7,827 bases of DNA, taken from contig JAIRNB010000399.1 of assembly GCA_031258265.1 (NCBI GenBank), forward strand, positions 1-7,827. The letters run 5' to 3'. Positions 1 to 6,091 of this stretch are shown piece after piece (position 1 is the stretch's first letter; each line of letters begins with the position of its first letter). The notes below the pieces were generated by a model, which searched no databases, was not told the DNA's origin, and was given only the letters and a program-made list of their open reading frames with translations. This DNA is from Treponema sp. GTDB taxonomy: Bacteria; Spirochaetota; Spirochaetia; Treponematales; Breznakiellaceae. Both the position numbers and the translations under genes were made by a program.

Positions 1-1188
1 AGCCGGCTTAGCCTGGAGGAGAAGGAATATTCGTCCAAACGTCTTTGGGCGGAGATTTTCCCCGGTATCAGCGCCTCCGGGGGGCTAAGTTATCGGAGTA
101 TCCCCCTTTTCAGCGGCAATGACCGGCGCATTGGGGCGGGGAACTTCGGTTACAGCCTTTCCGCCGGTGTTGACCTCGATCTTAGCGCGGGAATCCCCTA
201 CAAGATGAAGCTCCTCAGCCTTGCCTACCGGCAGGAACTTTTGAGTTACGAAGATACCCGGCGGCTTTTGGAGATTGAAACCGCGCGGGATTTTTACGCC
301 CTCGTTATGGACCGGGAGAACCTGGGCCAACTTGGTGAAACCCTAAGCCTGGCGGAGAAGCAGTTGGAAAGGCACCGTGTGGGCCGGGCCAACGGGATGA
401 TCAGCGAAGCTGTGCTGCTGCAGAGCCGTCTGGCGGTGGAAACCGCCAGGTACGAGCTTAGCAAGGCCCAGGCGGATTATTCGGTTAAGCTGGGGGATTT
501 CCTCAACGCCCTGGGCTTTCCTCCCGGAGCTTCCGTCCGGCTGGAGGGGGAATTTACGATTCGCAGGGTGGAGCTGGACCCGGAGGAGCTTATCCGGGAT
601 TACCTTCCCGAACGGCCGGATATAAAAAAACAGCGCCAGGTAATCGAGAAGCTTGAGTTGACCGAAAGACAGACCGCCATGAGCAGACGGGCCCCTTCTC
701 TTAACTTATCCTTTAGCTGGAACGGCGGTCCCGGCGGAAGTAACCCCATCAACGCTCTCTTTTCTGATAGTATCAGCGGCAGCGCGACTCTTAGAATCCC
801 CATCGATCCCTGGATTCCCGGTACAAAGGGAGCCCAGGAACTGCGAAGCGCCGGGACCGCTGTCAGCGCGGCCCGGCTGGAATTGAAAAATATCGAGGGC
901 ACGGCGGCCGCGGAGATCCGTTCCCTGGCGGTGAATCTGCAAAATTCCTGGGAAAGTCTGGAAATCGCCCGGCTTCGGGAGGAGATTGCCCGGCGTTCCT
1001 ATGAGTACAGCGAACAGGGCTTTTTAAGCGGCACGATTGAAGCGCTGATCCTGGAGACCAGCCGTAACAATATGGCGGAGGCCCGGTACCAGCTCCTCCT
1101 TGGGGAGTCAAACTACCGGACGGGGATTCTGGATCTGGCCAGGGCCCTTAACGCCGACTGGCGGCAGTTTGTGGGAAACGCCCCATGA
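1..1188 (+). CDS. TolC-family outer-membrane efflux channel protein, 5' end cut by window edge
   Basis: The frame is open from base 1 to a TGA at 1186-1188, giving 395 visible residues; the signal peptide and first part lie outside the window. An internal ATG at 205 is not the start, because the protein-like sequence continues upstream of it (for example FPGISASGGLSYRSIPLF). The visible part has long amphipathic, Ala/Leu/Glu/Arg-rich helices, including one ending near SKAQADYSVKLGDFLNALGF. They are broken by beta-like segments such as LNLSFSWNGG and SGSATLRIPID. This helix-strand-helix layout and the ending (ARYQLLLGESNYRTGILDLARALN) are typical of TolC/OEP proteins, which form trimeric channels across the outer membrane and periplasm and export drugs or other small molecules. 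The adaptor gene follows closely, consistent with a tripartite pump. The exported substrate cannot be inferred. The family is fairly sure, the length unknown. Confidence 0.88.
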   Translation, partial: SRLSLEEKEYSSKRLWAEIFPGISASGGLSYRSIPLFSGNDRRIGAGNFGYSLSAGVDLDLSAGIPYKMKLLSLAYRQELLSYEDTRRLLEIETARDFYALVMDRENLGQLGETLSLAEKQLERHRVGRANGMISEAVLLQSRLAVETARYELSKAQADYSVKLGDFLNALGFPPGASVRLEGEFTIRRVELDPEELIRDYLPERPDIKKQRQVIEKLELTERQTAMSRRAPSLNLSFSWNGGPGGSNPINALFSDSISGSATLRIPIDPWIPGTKGAQELRSAGTAVSAARLELKNIEGTAAAEIRSLAVNLQNSWESLEIARLREEIARRSYEYSEQGFLSGTIEALILETSRNNMAEARYQLLLGESNYRTGILDLARALNADWRQFVGNAP

Positions 1189-1232
1189 GTTTTTTCCGGC
1201 CCCCGGTTTTCGCGGGAAGTGAGGTTCCATGA
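1185..1232 (+). other. 15-codon bridging ORF between the channel and adaptor genes
   Basis: ATG at 1185-1187 overlaps the TolC-family stop in an ATGA. The ORF runs for 15 codons (MSFFRPPVFAGSEVP) and ends in a TGA at 1230-1232 that overlaps the adaptor ATG in a second ATGA. It could carry ribosomes from one gene to the next by reinitiation. There is no clear Shine-Dalgarno site of its own and no recognisable product, so this may be chance in a 40-bp gap. Confidence 0.25.
1219..1224 (+). promoter_or_regulatory. Ribosome binding site of the adaptor gene
   Basis: GTGAGG lies four bases before the ATG at 1229 and supports that start. The stretch also lies inside the 15-codon bridging ORF. Confidence 0.5.
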
Positions 1233-2188
1233 ACAAAACTGGTTCCCGTATCGTTACTGTGGTCATAGTTCTGGCAATACTCATTTTTGCCGCCCTTATC
1301 GGTGGTAATATTTATTCGATGATGGGTCCCTCTCAGATTCCGCAGCCGGCCGCCGCTGTCCAGAGTCCGCCGGGTCCGCAGCCGGCCGGAGCCCAGGCCC
1401 GCAGTGCCACCGCGGTAAGGGTAACGGAGGTAACGCCGGGGACAATAGAGAACGGCGTGGTGATTAATGGGGATGTTCTGGCTTCCAGCCAGGTGTCCAT
1501 CTATCCCAATATGGCCGGAAAACTTACCCAACTGCGCTGCCGGGTGGGGGATTGGGTAAACCAGGGCCAGGTGGTCGCCTCGGTGGACCCTTCCCGGCCG
1601 GGGGAGGAGTATTCCGAAAGTCCCGTTGTTTCCACCATAAGCGGTACTGTTCTTTCCGTGCCGGCCAGCCTGGGGGATACGGTAAGCGTTTCCACCGCGG
1701 TGTATGTTGTCGGGGACCTTGCCAACCTGGTGGTGGAAACCTTTGTCCCCGAGCGTTTTTCCAATGCCGCCCAGCAGGGCCTTGGGGCCCTGGTATCCCT
1801 GGAAGCCCTGCCGGGGGAAACTTTTCCCGCCACTGTGAGCGAAGTAAGTCCCGTGCTGGACCCCGCCAGCCGGACTCTGCGAATCCGGCTGCATTTTAAC
1901 AGGCAGGATAACCGGATCAGGGCGGGGATGTTTGCCACCGTAAGCCTGGTGACTAATACCCGCCAGGATGTGCCGGTGATTCCCAGGGAAGCGGTGATCA
2001 ACACCTACGGGTCCTGGCTTGTCTTTGTGGTGGACGGCGGTAATACCGCCCGGCGGCGGACTATTACCCTGGGTCTGGAAAATGAAAATTCGATAGAAGT
2101 GCTGGAGGGGCTTGAAATGGGGGACCTTGTTGTATCGGCGGGGCAGAACTTCCTTTCCGACGGGGATCCTGTTAGAGTTGTGGATTAG
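1229..2188 (+). CDS. Efflux periplasmic adaptor (HlyD/membrane fusion protein family), minimal form without alpha-hairpin
   Basis: A 319-residue protein that should link an inner-membrane pump to the TolC-family channel. Residues 8-30 form one hydrophobic segment (VTVVIVLAILIFAALIGG), either an inner-membrane anchor or an uncleaved signal. A Pro/Ala/Gln-rich linker follows to about residue 62. The two lipoyl-like half-motifs are at about 88-121 (IYPNMAGKLTQLRCRVGDWV) and 131-165 (VVSTISGTVLSVPASLGDTV). They are joined by only about nine residues (SRPGEEYSE), where typical RND adaptors carry a long alpha-helical hairpin. A beta-barrel region (about 166-245) and a membrane-proximal domain with IPREAVI and LGLENENSIEVLEGLEMGDLVV complete it. 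Borrelia BesA is a known adaptor of this minimal type. The upstream channel gene supports the role, but no pump gene follows. Confidence 0.9.
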   Translation: MNKTGSRIVTVVIVLAILIFAALIGGNIYSMMGPSQIPQPAAAVQSPPGPQPAGAQARSATAVRVTEVTPGTIENGVVINGDVLASSQVSIYPNMAGKLTQLRCRVGDWVNQGQVVASVDPSRPGEEYSESPVVSTISGTVLSVPASLGDTVSVSTAVYVVGDLANLVVETFVPERFSNAAQQGLGALVSLEALPGETFPATVSEVSPVLDPASRTLRIRLHFNRQDNRIRAGMFATVSLVTNTRQDVPVIPREAVINTYGSWLVFVVDGGNTARRRTITLGLENENSIEVLEGLEMGDLVVSAGQNFLSDGDPVRVVD

Positions 2189-2235
2189 GGATTTACGGCG
2201 TTCACCGGCGCTGTGCGGTTCCGCATTATCTGATT

Positions 2236-2252
2236 TACAGCCTTCGGCTGTA
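2236..2252. repeat. Hairpin, 7-bp stem, loop TTC
   Basis: TACAGCC pairs perfectly with GGCTGTA around TTC. It lies 48 bases after the adaptor stop. No T-run follows, so it is not a standard intrinsic terminator. Confidence 0.7.
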
Positions 2253-2280
2253 TGTACTGGCCGGCATGGGGCGAAGTAAA

Positions 2281-2300
2281 AGCGCCCTGGTAAGGGCGTT
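2281..2300 (-). terminator. Hairpin with a short T-rich tail on the minus strand, possible weak terminator
   Basis: AGCGCCCT pairs with AGGGCGTT around GGTA (8 pairs, one of them G-T). Read on the minus strand, the stem is followed by TTTACTT, a weak match to an intrinsic terminator for the five-gene minus-strand set, though about 450 bp beyond its last stop. On the plus strand an A-rich stretch follows, so it would not terminate the adaptor transcript in the classical way. Confidence 0.3.
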
Positions 2301-2412
2301 AAGGAAAAAATGTAACACCCGCCCGGCGCAGGGCAACTGTATTTATCCGGGCCAAATGCAAGGGCGGCTTTAGGCGGGCGGGCGCGCCGCGGGGCCGGCT
2401 GTAATAGATGTA

Positions 2413-2437
2413 TACGTTTTTGTAAAGCAAAAACGTA
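2413..2437. repeat. Perfect 10-bp hairpin, loop TAAAG
   Basis: TACGTTTTTG pairs with CAAAAACGTA around TAAAG. It is the longest perfect stem in the intergenic region and is AT-rich in the middle, unlike most of the neighbouring hairpins. The T-stem/A-stem layout with a TAAAG loop resembles the outer arm of the inverted repeat at 6230-6273. Confidence 0.8.
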
Positions 2438-2474
2438 AAACTAAAAAATGGCATGGATGCCGGCTTTTGTTCCA

Positions 2475-2495
2475 GCCCAAACCTGCGGTTTGGGC
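2475..2495. repeat. Perfect 9-bp hairpin, loop TGC
   Basis: GCCCAAACC pairs with GGTTTGGGC around TGC. It is followed by an alternating GC stretch (about 2495-2504), with no T-run on either side. Confidence 0.8.
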
Positions 2496-2508
2496 CGCGC
2501 GCGCACTA

Positions 2509-2526
2509 GCCAAGCTAAAGCTTGGC
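2509..2526. repeat. Perfect 7-bp hairpin, loop TAAA
   Basis: GCCAAGC pairs with GCTTGGC around TAAA. It begins 13 bases after the preceding hairpin ends. The loop is shared in part with the 2413-2437 hairpin. Confidence 0.75.
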
Positions 2527-2638
2527 CGCATTGGTGCAACACTGGGAAATTATTGGCGCTATGCGGTGCCACAGGGGTTAAATTAACAACCTTTGGTTGC
2601 TTTCACTGCGCAAGGGATTGGAGGGGCCCGAAACCGCA

Positions 2639-2657
2639 GTCCCGCCAGGGGCGGGAC
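2639..2657. repeat. Perfect 8-bp GC-rich hairpin, loop AGG
   Basis: GTCCCGCC pairs with GGCGGGAC around AGG. It is the first of three GC-rich hairpins in close series (2639-2657, 2670-2685, 2705-2721). Confidence 0.75.
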
Positions 2658-2669
2658 GAGGAGGCCGGA

Positions 2670-2685
2670 GCGGGTAGGGACCCGC
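2670..2685. repeat. Perfect 6-bp GC-rich hairpin, loop AGGG
   Basis: GCGGGT pairs with ACCCGC around AGGG. It is the middle of three GC-rich hairpins in series. Confidence 0.6.
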
Positions 2686-2704
2686 GGAGCCCCGCAAAGC
2701 CCGG

Positions 2705-2721
2705 TCCCCGCGAAGCGGGGA
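2705..2721. repeat. Perfect 7-bp GC-rich hairpin, loop GAA
   Basis: TCCCCGC pairs with GCGGGGA around GAA. On the minus strand it lies 27 bases past the stop of the last gene of the five-gene set. It could block 3' exonuclease there, but it has no T-tail for intrinsic termination. Confidence 0.7.
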
Positions 2722-2748
2722 TGCGCCCGGATTCCAAACCCACCGCTG

Positions 2749-3426
2749 CTATTGCTTTTCCGGGGCGTTTTTCTTTTTGGCGGCGCTAAGGAACTGGTTC
2801 AGCGCCTCCCTGGTTTCCCCGTCGATGAGCATGGACATGATGAAACGCTGGAGGGCGAAACGCTGCATAATCCGGCTGGCGGCAATATAACGGACATAGC
2901 ACTGGTCCGTTCCGGGGAGTTTCTCAAAATACCAGGCCCCCCGCACGTCTTTTACCCTGCCGTCCCCCCAAACATAACTGTAATCAATAAGCAGGCGGTC
3001 CGGTTCATCTATCATGACGGTAACTAGCTGACGGAAGCGCAGGGTATAGGAAACCCTGAATACTTCTATACCTGCTACCATGTCATGGTAAACCAGCCCG
3101 TTTTCCCGGATGACATCCATGCTTTTATTCCGCTTGAAGATTCGGGGGTACGATTCATAATCCAGGATAGTTTCCCTAAGACTGGGCAGGGGAATATCGG
3201 TACAGGTATGGAGATCCGCGTAGGCGTCTATCCAGCGGCTCCCGTCGGCCTCGATTTCGCGGGATACCTCGGTCTTGATAATTTCCGCCCTGTCATAGAG
3301 TTTCTTCCAGGTATCCTGGGGGGGAAGGCTGTATTCCTCCGCCGGAAGCCGGGGGGCCAAGGAGACAAACAGCAAAACCAGATGGAAAGCTGTTCTTCCG
3401 CCGGAATGACGCCGGCGGCCGCACAT
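2749..3426 (-). CDS. Secreted SRPBCC/START-like domain protein
   Basis: 225 residues from the ATG at 3426, which lies 16 bases after the stop of the upstream Gfo/Idh gene. A GTG at 3465 in the same frame would add 13 residues and overlap that gene by 23 bp, but its GAGG sits directly against the GTG with no spacing. The ATG gives a tidy signal peptide: basic n-region (MCGRRRHSGGR), hydrophobic core (FHLVLLFVSLA) and a likely cut after LPA near residue 29. The mature part has the beta-rich layout of SRPBCC/START-like proteins: a segment LRETILDYESYPRIFKRNKS (about 83-102), strands such as LVYHDMVAGIEVFRVSYTLR and LLIDYSYVWGDG, and a long C-terminal helix (about 184-216). These domains form a hydrophobic pocket, so binding of a lipid or other hydrophobic ligand in the periplasm is possible. 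The ligand is unknown, and a link to the sugar enzymes upstream is not evident. Confidence 0.8.
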   Translation of the reverse strand: MCGRRRHSGGRTAFHLVLLFVSLAPRLPAEEYSLPPQDTWKKLYDRAEIIKTEVSREIEADGSRWIDAYADLHTCTDIPLPSLRETILDYESYPRIFKRNKSMDVIRENGLVYHDMVAGIEVFRVSYTLRFRQLVTVMIDEPDRLLIDYSYVWGDGRVKDVRGAWYFEKLPGTDQCYVRYIAASRIMQRFALQRFIMSMLIDGETREALNQFLSAAKKKNAPEKQ

Positions 3427-3442
3427 TCCCTGGTTTCCCAGC

Positions 3443-4528
3443 CTATTCAAACGTAACCGGGACACCCTCTTTTACCGATTTGAAAATGGCTTCCATGAGC
3501 AGCATGTTCCGTAAAACCGAATCGAGGGATACAACCAGGGCCTCTTGCCCCTCCACAGCCCTGACGAAATTCCGGTAGAAGTCCCGAATATCTGACTTAA
3601 CCACCGGCAAAGGCTCCTCCTTGATGGTTTCCGTGGTCCGGGGGGCCATGGTTTTGGTAAGCCCCGCGGCGGTCTTAATGGGCACCGCGTCGTTTTTGCT
3701 CCAATCCGTGACCCTGACGATCTTGCCCTTGGGACTAAAGTCTTCCATCAGGGCGGTCCCGTCCCGGCCCAGGATGTACCAGCGGGGAAGGTTGATAAAA
3801 TTGCTGGTCCCCACCTCCGCCAGGTACACCAGACCGTTCTCAAAAGTCAATTCCGCGTAAAAACCGTCGTCCACCAGTTCGTTGGTAACGTGGGTAAAGG
3901 TGGCGTAAACCTTTTTTACTTTTTCGGGGATCATCTGCAGGGCCTGATCGAGGATATGAACCCCCCAGTCCAGCACCATGCCGCCGCCGTGTTCGGGGAG
4001 GCCCCGCCAGTCTCCGGGAATACCCCGGGAACCGTGGACCCGGGACTCGATGCGGAACACCTCGCCCAGAATCTTTTCGTCATAGATTTTTTTTGCCGTT
4101 AAATAGTCTTCATCCCAGCGGCGGTTCTGATGCACCGCAAAGACCTTCCCCGCCTTCCGGGAAGCGTCGATCATCTCCCGCAGTTCCGTGGAATTAAGGG
4201 CCGCCGGTTTTTCACAAAGCACATGCTTCCCCGCCGCCAGGGCCTTTAATACCATGGGTTTGTGCAGTTCATTGGGAACCGACACCAGAACTATGTCAAA
4301 TTCCGGATCCCCCAGAAGTTCCTCCAGGGACCCATAGGCCCGTAAGCCGTGTTCCACGGCAAATTTTTGCCTGGCCTCATCAATGTCGTATGAAGCGCCG
4401 GCGGACAGGTTTTCAAAACCATGATCCCCCAGCTTTTTCCCATTAAACCAGGTTGCTTCATTGATGAGTTCCCGGTGCCAGTTACCCATCCCGCCCAGGC
4501 CGATAATGGCCAGATTATGTTTCTTCAT
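3443..4528 (-). CDS. Gfo/Idh/MocA-family NAD(P)-dependent oxidoreductase
   Basis: A 361-residue cytoplasmic enzyme of normal length for the family. It opens with a Rossmann fold: IIGLGGMGNWH at residues 8-18 (G10-x-G12-x-x-G15) and an acidic residue in YDID (47-50), which points to NAD preference. The family's EKP motif is at 106-108 (HVLCEKPAAL), with the catalytic lysine K107. The C-terminal half carries GGGMVLDWGVHILDQ (181-195), where D187 and H191 match the usual substrate-binding and proton-relay pair. Members oxidise or reduce a hydroxyl or keto group of a sugar, inositol or sugar acid; the substrate cannot be read here. The ATG at 4528 has a strong ribosome binding site. It follows the enolase-superfamily gene by 169 bp and precedes the secreted SRPBCC gene by 16 bp. 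Confidence 0.93.
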   Translation of the reverse strand: MKKHNLAIIGLGGMGNWHRELINEATWFNGKKLGDHGFENLSAGASYDIDEARQKFAVEHGLRAYGSLEELLGDPEFDIVLVSVPNELHKPMVLKALAAGKHVLCEKPAALNSTELREMIDASRKAGKVFAVHQNRRWDEDYLTAKKIYDEKILGEVFRIESRVHGSRGIPGDWRGLPEHGGGMVLDWGVHILDQALQMIPEKVKKVYATFTHVTNELVDDGFYAELTFENGLVYLAEVGTSNFINLPRWYILGRDGTALMEDFSPKGKIVRVTDWSKNDAVPIKTAAGLTKTMAPRTTETIKEEPLPVVKSDIRDFYRNFVRAVEGQEALVVSLDSVLRNMLLMEAIFKSVKEGVPVTFE

Positions 4529-4534
4529 AAAATA

Positions 4535-4540
4535 CCTCCC
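4535..4540 (-). promoter_or_regulatory. Ribosome binding site of the Gfo/Idh gene
   Basis: GGGAGG on the minus strand, six bases before the ATG at 4528, fixes that start. Confidence 0.85.
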
Positions 4541-4636
4541 GGTAAATATAGCGGATCAGGGGGAGGAGTTAAAAGCATCTTAGGAAGTATGGACTTTTTA
4601 CATGTTGGGTACGATTTTCCGCCCCGCCGCGTTTCC

Positions 4637-4657
4637 CAATACCGGTGGCCGGTATTG
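4637..4657. repeat. Perfect 9-bp hairpin between the enolase-superfamily and Gfo/Idh genes
   Basis: CAATACCGG pairs with CCGGTATTG around TGG. It lies in the 169-bp gap and has the same build (9-bp stem, 3-base loop) as the hairpin at 2475-2495. No T-run follows on the minus strand, so processing or transcript stability is more likely than termination. Confidence 0.75.
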
Positions 4658-4670
4658 CGCCACGAAAGCG

Positions 4671-4694
4671 CCGGCAAAACTTTGAAATTGCCGG
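4671..4694 (-). repeat. 7-bp hairpin just past the enolase-superfamily stop
   Basis: CCGGCAA pairs with TTGCCGG around a 10-base loop. On the minus strand it begins four bases after the TAA at 4698-4700. It sits where a terminator would, but no T-tail follows the stem. It may protect the 3' end or give partial termination before the Gfo/Idh gene. Confidence 0.5.
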
Positions 4695-4697
4695 ACT

Positions 4698-6080
4698 TTA
4701 GCTGAAACGCTTGTCGTTGGAGTAGATGGTGTCCCAGAAACCGGTATCATCCCAGACGCCGCCTGTAGCGGGCATAAGATGTTCCCGCAGCACCTCGTCG
4801 TCGGTGTCGTCAAAGCCCAGCCCCGGCTTGTCGTTAGGGGTAATAAAACCGTCCTTGATCACCGGGCCGCCAAAGCCTGTGATCATGCTGTCCCACCAGG
4901 GAACATCCGGGGCGTTGAATTCGCAGGCGATGAAATTTTCCGTCGCCACGGCCATGTGGGCGGTGGCCAGGGCGGCCACGGGGGTCTCGCACATGTGGGC
5001 AATCATGGAAACCCGGTACCGTTCCGCCATATCCCCGATACGTTTCATTTCCAGGATACCCCCGGCGGAACAAATATCGGGGTGGATAATCGCCACCGCC
5101 CGCTCCCGGCACAGGGCCTCGTAACCTTCAATGCCGAAAAGATCCTCCCCGGTAGCCAGGGCTACGCCGCTTAACTGGGAAAGCCGTTTGTACTCCTCCA
5201 CATACCAGGGGGGCAGGCAGTCTTCCACCCAGGCCAGGTTGTACTTTTCCAGCCGCCGCAGCAGCCGGCCGCAGTCCTCCAGATTCAGCCGCCCAATATG
5301 ATCCAGGGCCAGGGGTATCTTATAGCCCAGTTCTTCCCGCAGAGCGGCTACCTCCTGCTCAAAGAGGTCCAGACCCCGTTCAGTCATGCGGTAGAAAAGC
5401 CAGGGCATCTCCCTGGTATAGCCATAAAAAGCGGCGTTCCGGCTGTCCCGGTTGCCGGGGTCCAGCATAAGACCCAAATCCCGGACCATACGGAAATATT
5501 CGCCGCTTTCCCTGGTGGTCCGCTCCAGGAGCCCCAAGGGGGCGGAGACCACTACTTCATCAGGATAGAGGGCCTGTACCCCCTCCGCCCCCACCACCGC
5601 CTTAACCATGGTAAAGCCGGATTTGTCCACATAGGATTTAAGCCTTTTCCCAATCCAGTGTCCGTCCCGGCGTTCCCCCGGCCCCGGCCCGGTGATACCA
5701 ATATCACAGTAAACCCGCACCCTGTCCCGGTGCCGGCCCCCCAGCATCTGGTAAACCGGAACCCCGTAAGCCTTGCCCGCCAGGTCCCAAAGGGCTATTT
5801 CAATGCCGGAAACCCCGCCCCCCTGCCGGGCAGGACCGCCGTGCTGCCGCAGCCTTTTGAACAGTTTTTCCACATTGCAGGGGTTTTCCCCTAGAAGCCG
5901 GCCCTTAAGAACCTTGCCGTAATAATCGCTGCCAAAATCCCGGATCTCCCCGATGCCGGTGATTCCCTGGTTGGTGTAAATCTTAACCAGGATGCAGTGC
6001 ATGGGGGCGTCTTTCAAACTGGTAAACCGAATATCGGTAATTTTGAGATTCGACGGATGTGAATTGGCGTTAAAAGGCAT
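4698..6080 (-). CDS. Mandelate racemase/enolase-superfamily protein, probable sugar-acid dehydratase
   Basis: 460 residues from the ATG at 6080, which has a perfect ribosome binding site; a TTG at 6107 in frame has none and is rejected. An N-terminal capping domain (about 12-115, with the family segment SGIEIALWDLAGKAYGVPVYQMLGG at 91-115) precedes the barrel. Metal ligands are D260 (LALDHIGRL), E286 (WVEDCLP) and E312 (ATGED), spaced 26 and 26 as in mandelate racemase (D195, E221, E247). D335 (HPDICSAGG) and H362 (IAHMCETP) match its Asp-His dyad spacing exactly, with E381 near the last acid position. Such enzymes use Mg2+ to abstract a proton alpha to a carboxylate. K160 matches the first Lys of KxK, but the second is Val162, and about 70 extra residues lie between there and D260. 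Dehydration of an aldonate-type acid is likely given the DH motif; the substrate is unknown. Confidence 0.93.
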   Translation of the reverse strand: MPFNANSHPSNLKITDIRFTSLKDAPMHCILVKIYTNQGITGIGEIRDFGSDYYGKVLKGRLLGENPCNVEKLFKRLRQHGGPARQGGGVSGIEIALWDLAGKAYGVPVYQMLGGRHRDRVRVYCDIGITGPGPGERRDGHWIGKRLKSYVDKSGFTMVKAVVGAEGVQALYPDEVVVSAPLGLLERTTRESGEYFRMVRDLGLMLDPGNRDSRNAAFYGYTREMPWLFYRMTERGLDLFEQEVAALREELGYKIPLALDHIGRLNLEDCGRLLRRLEKYNLAWVEDCLPPWYVEEYKRLSQLSGVALATGEDLFGIEGYEALCRERAVAIIHPDICSAGGILEMKRIGDMAERYRVSMIAHMCETPVAALATAHMAVATENFIACEFNAPDVPWWDSMITGFGGPVIKDGFITPNDKPGLGFDDTDDEVLREHLMPATGGVWDDTGFWDTIYSNDKRFS

Positions 6081-6083
6081 AAT

Positions 6084-6091
6084 CTCCTCCT
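6084..6091 (-). promoter_or_regulatory. Ribosome binding site that sets the enolase-superfamily start
   Basis: AGGAGGAG on the minus strand ends three bases before the ATG at 6080 (core AGGAGG at five bases). It lies inside the nine-codon extension that a TTG start at 6107 would give, so the shorter protein is favoured. Confidence 0.9.

Larger units (their letters stand above)
2189..2748. other. 560-bp intergenic region between convergent genes, dense in short hairpins
   Basis: I see no credible gene here; the open frames have no ribosome binding site and run across the inverted repeats. The region holds at least eleven separate inverted repeats with stems of 5-10 bp and mostly 2-5 base loops. 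The stronger ones are listed separately. Weaker ones are at 2214-2225 (5 bp, loop TT), 2554-2571 (6 bp including a G-T pair) and 2587-2599 (5 bp, loop TTT). An 8-bp GC complementarity also links 2318-2325 with 2375-2382. Base composition is patchy, with AT-rich (2401-2450) and very GC-rich (2365-2400, 2615-2730) patches. It may hold terminators, transcript-stabilising structures or a repeat element. Confidence 0.75.

Noticed and set aside
205..1188. Start of the TolC-family gene at the ATG at 205
   Set aside because: The same frame continues upstream to base 1 with family-like sequence, so the gene is cut by the window edge rather than starting there.
1148..1894. 248-codon minus-strand open frame
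   Set aside because: Antisense shadow of the adaptor gene, rich in Gly, Pro, Arg and His as expected for a GC-rich antisense frame; no family motif.
2318..2382. 8-bp long-range complementarity that could close a larger RNA fold
   Set aside because: Both arms are runs of G or C in a very GC-rich patch, so pairing is likely by chance; reported only within the region description.
2577..2600. Resemblance of GTTAAATTAAC and nearby bases to an integron attC site or a tRNA-like fold
   Set aside because: The paired attC core sites with proper spacing and a tRNA cloverleaf or anticodon arm could not be found.
2448..2789. 113-codon plus-strand open frame in the hairpin region
   Set aside because: It has no ribosome binding site before its ATG, runs through five or more inverted repeats, has a low-complexity composition, and overlaps the end of the opposing SRPBCC gene.
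2593..3027. 144-codon plus-strand open frame
   Set aside because: It begins inside the loop of a small hairpin and is mostly antisense to the SRPBCC gene, with no protein-like features of its own.
5298..5894. 198-codon plus-strand open frame
   Set aside because: Antisense to the enolase-superfamily barrel domain; composition is that of a shadow frame.
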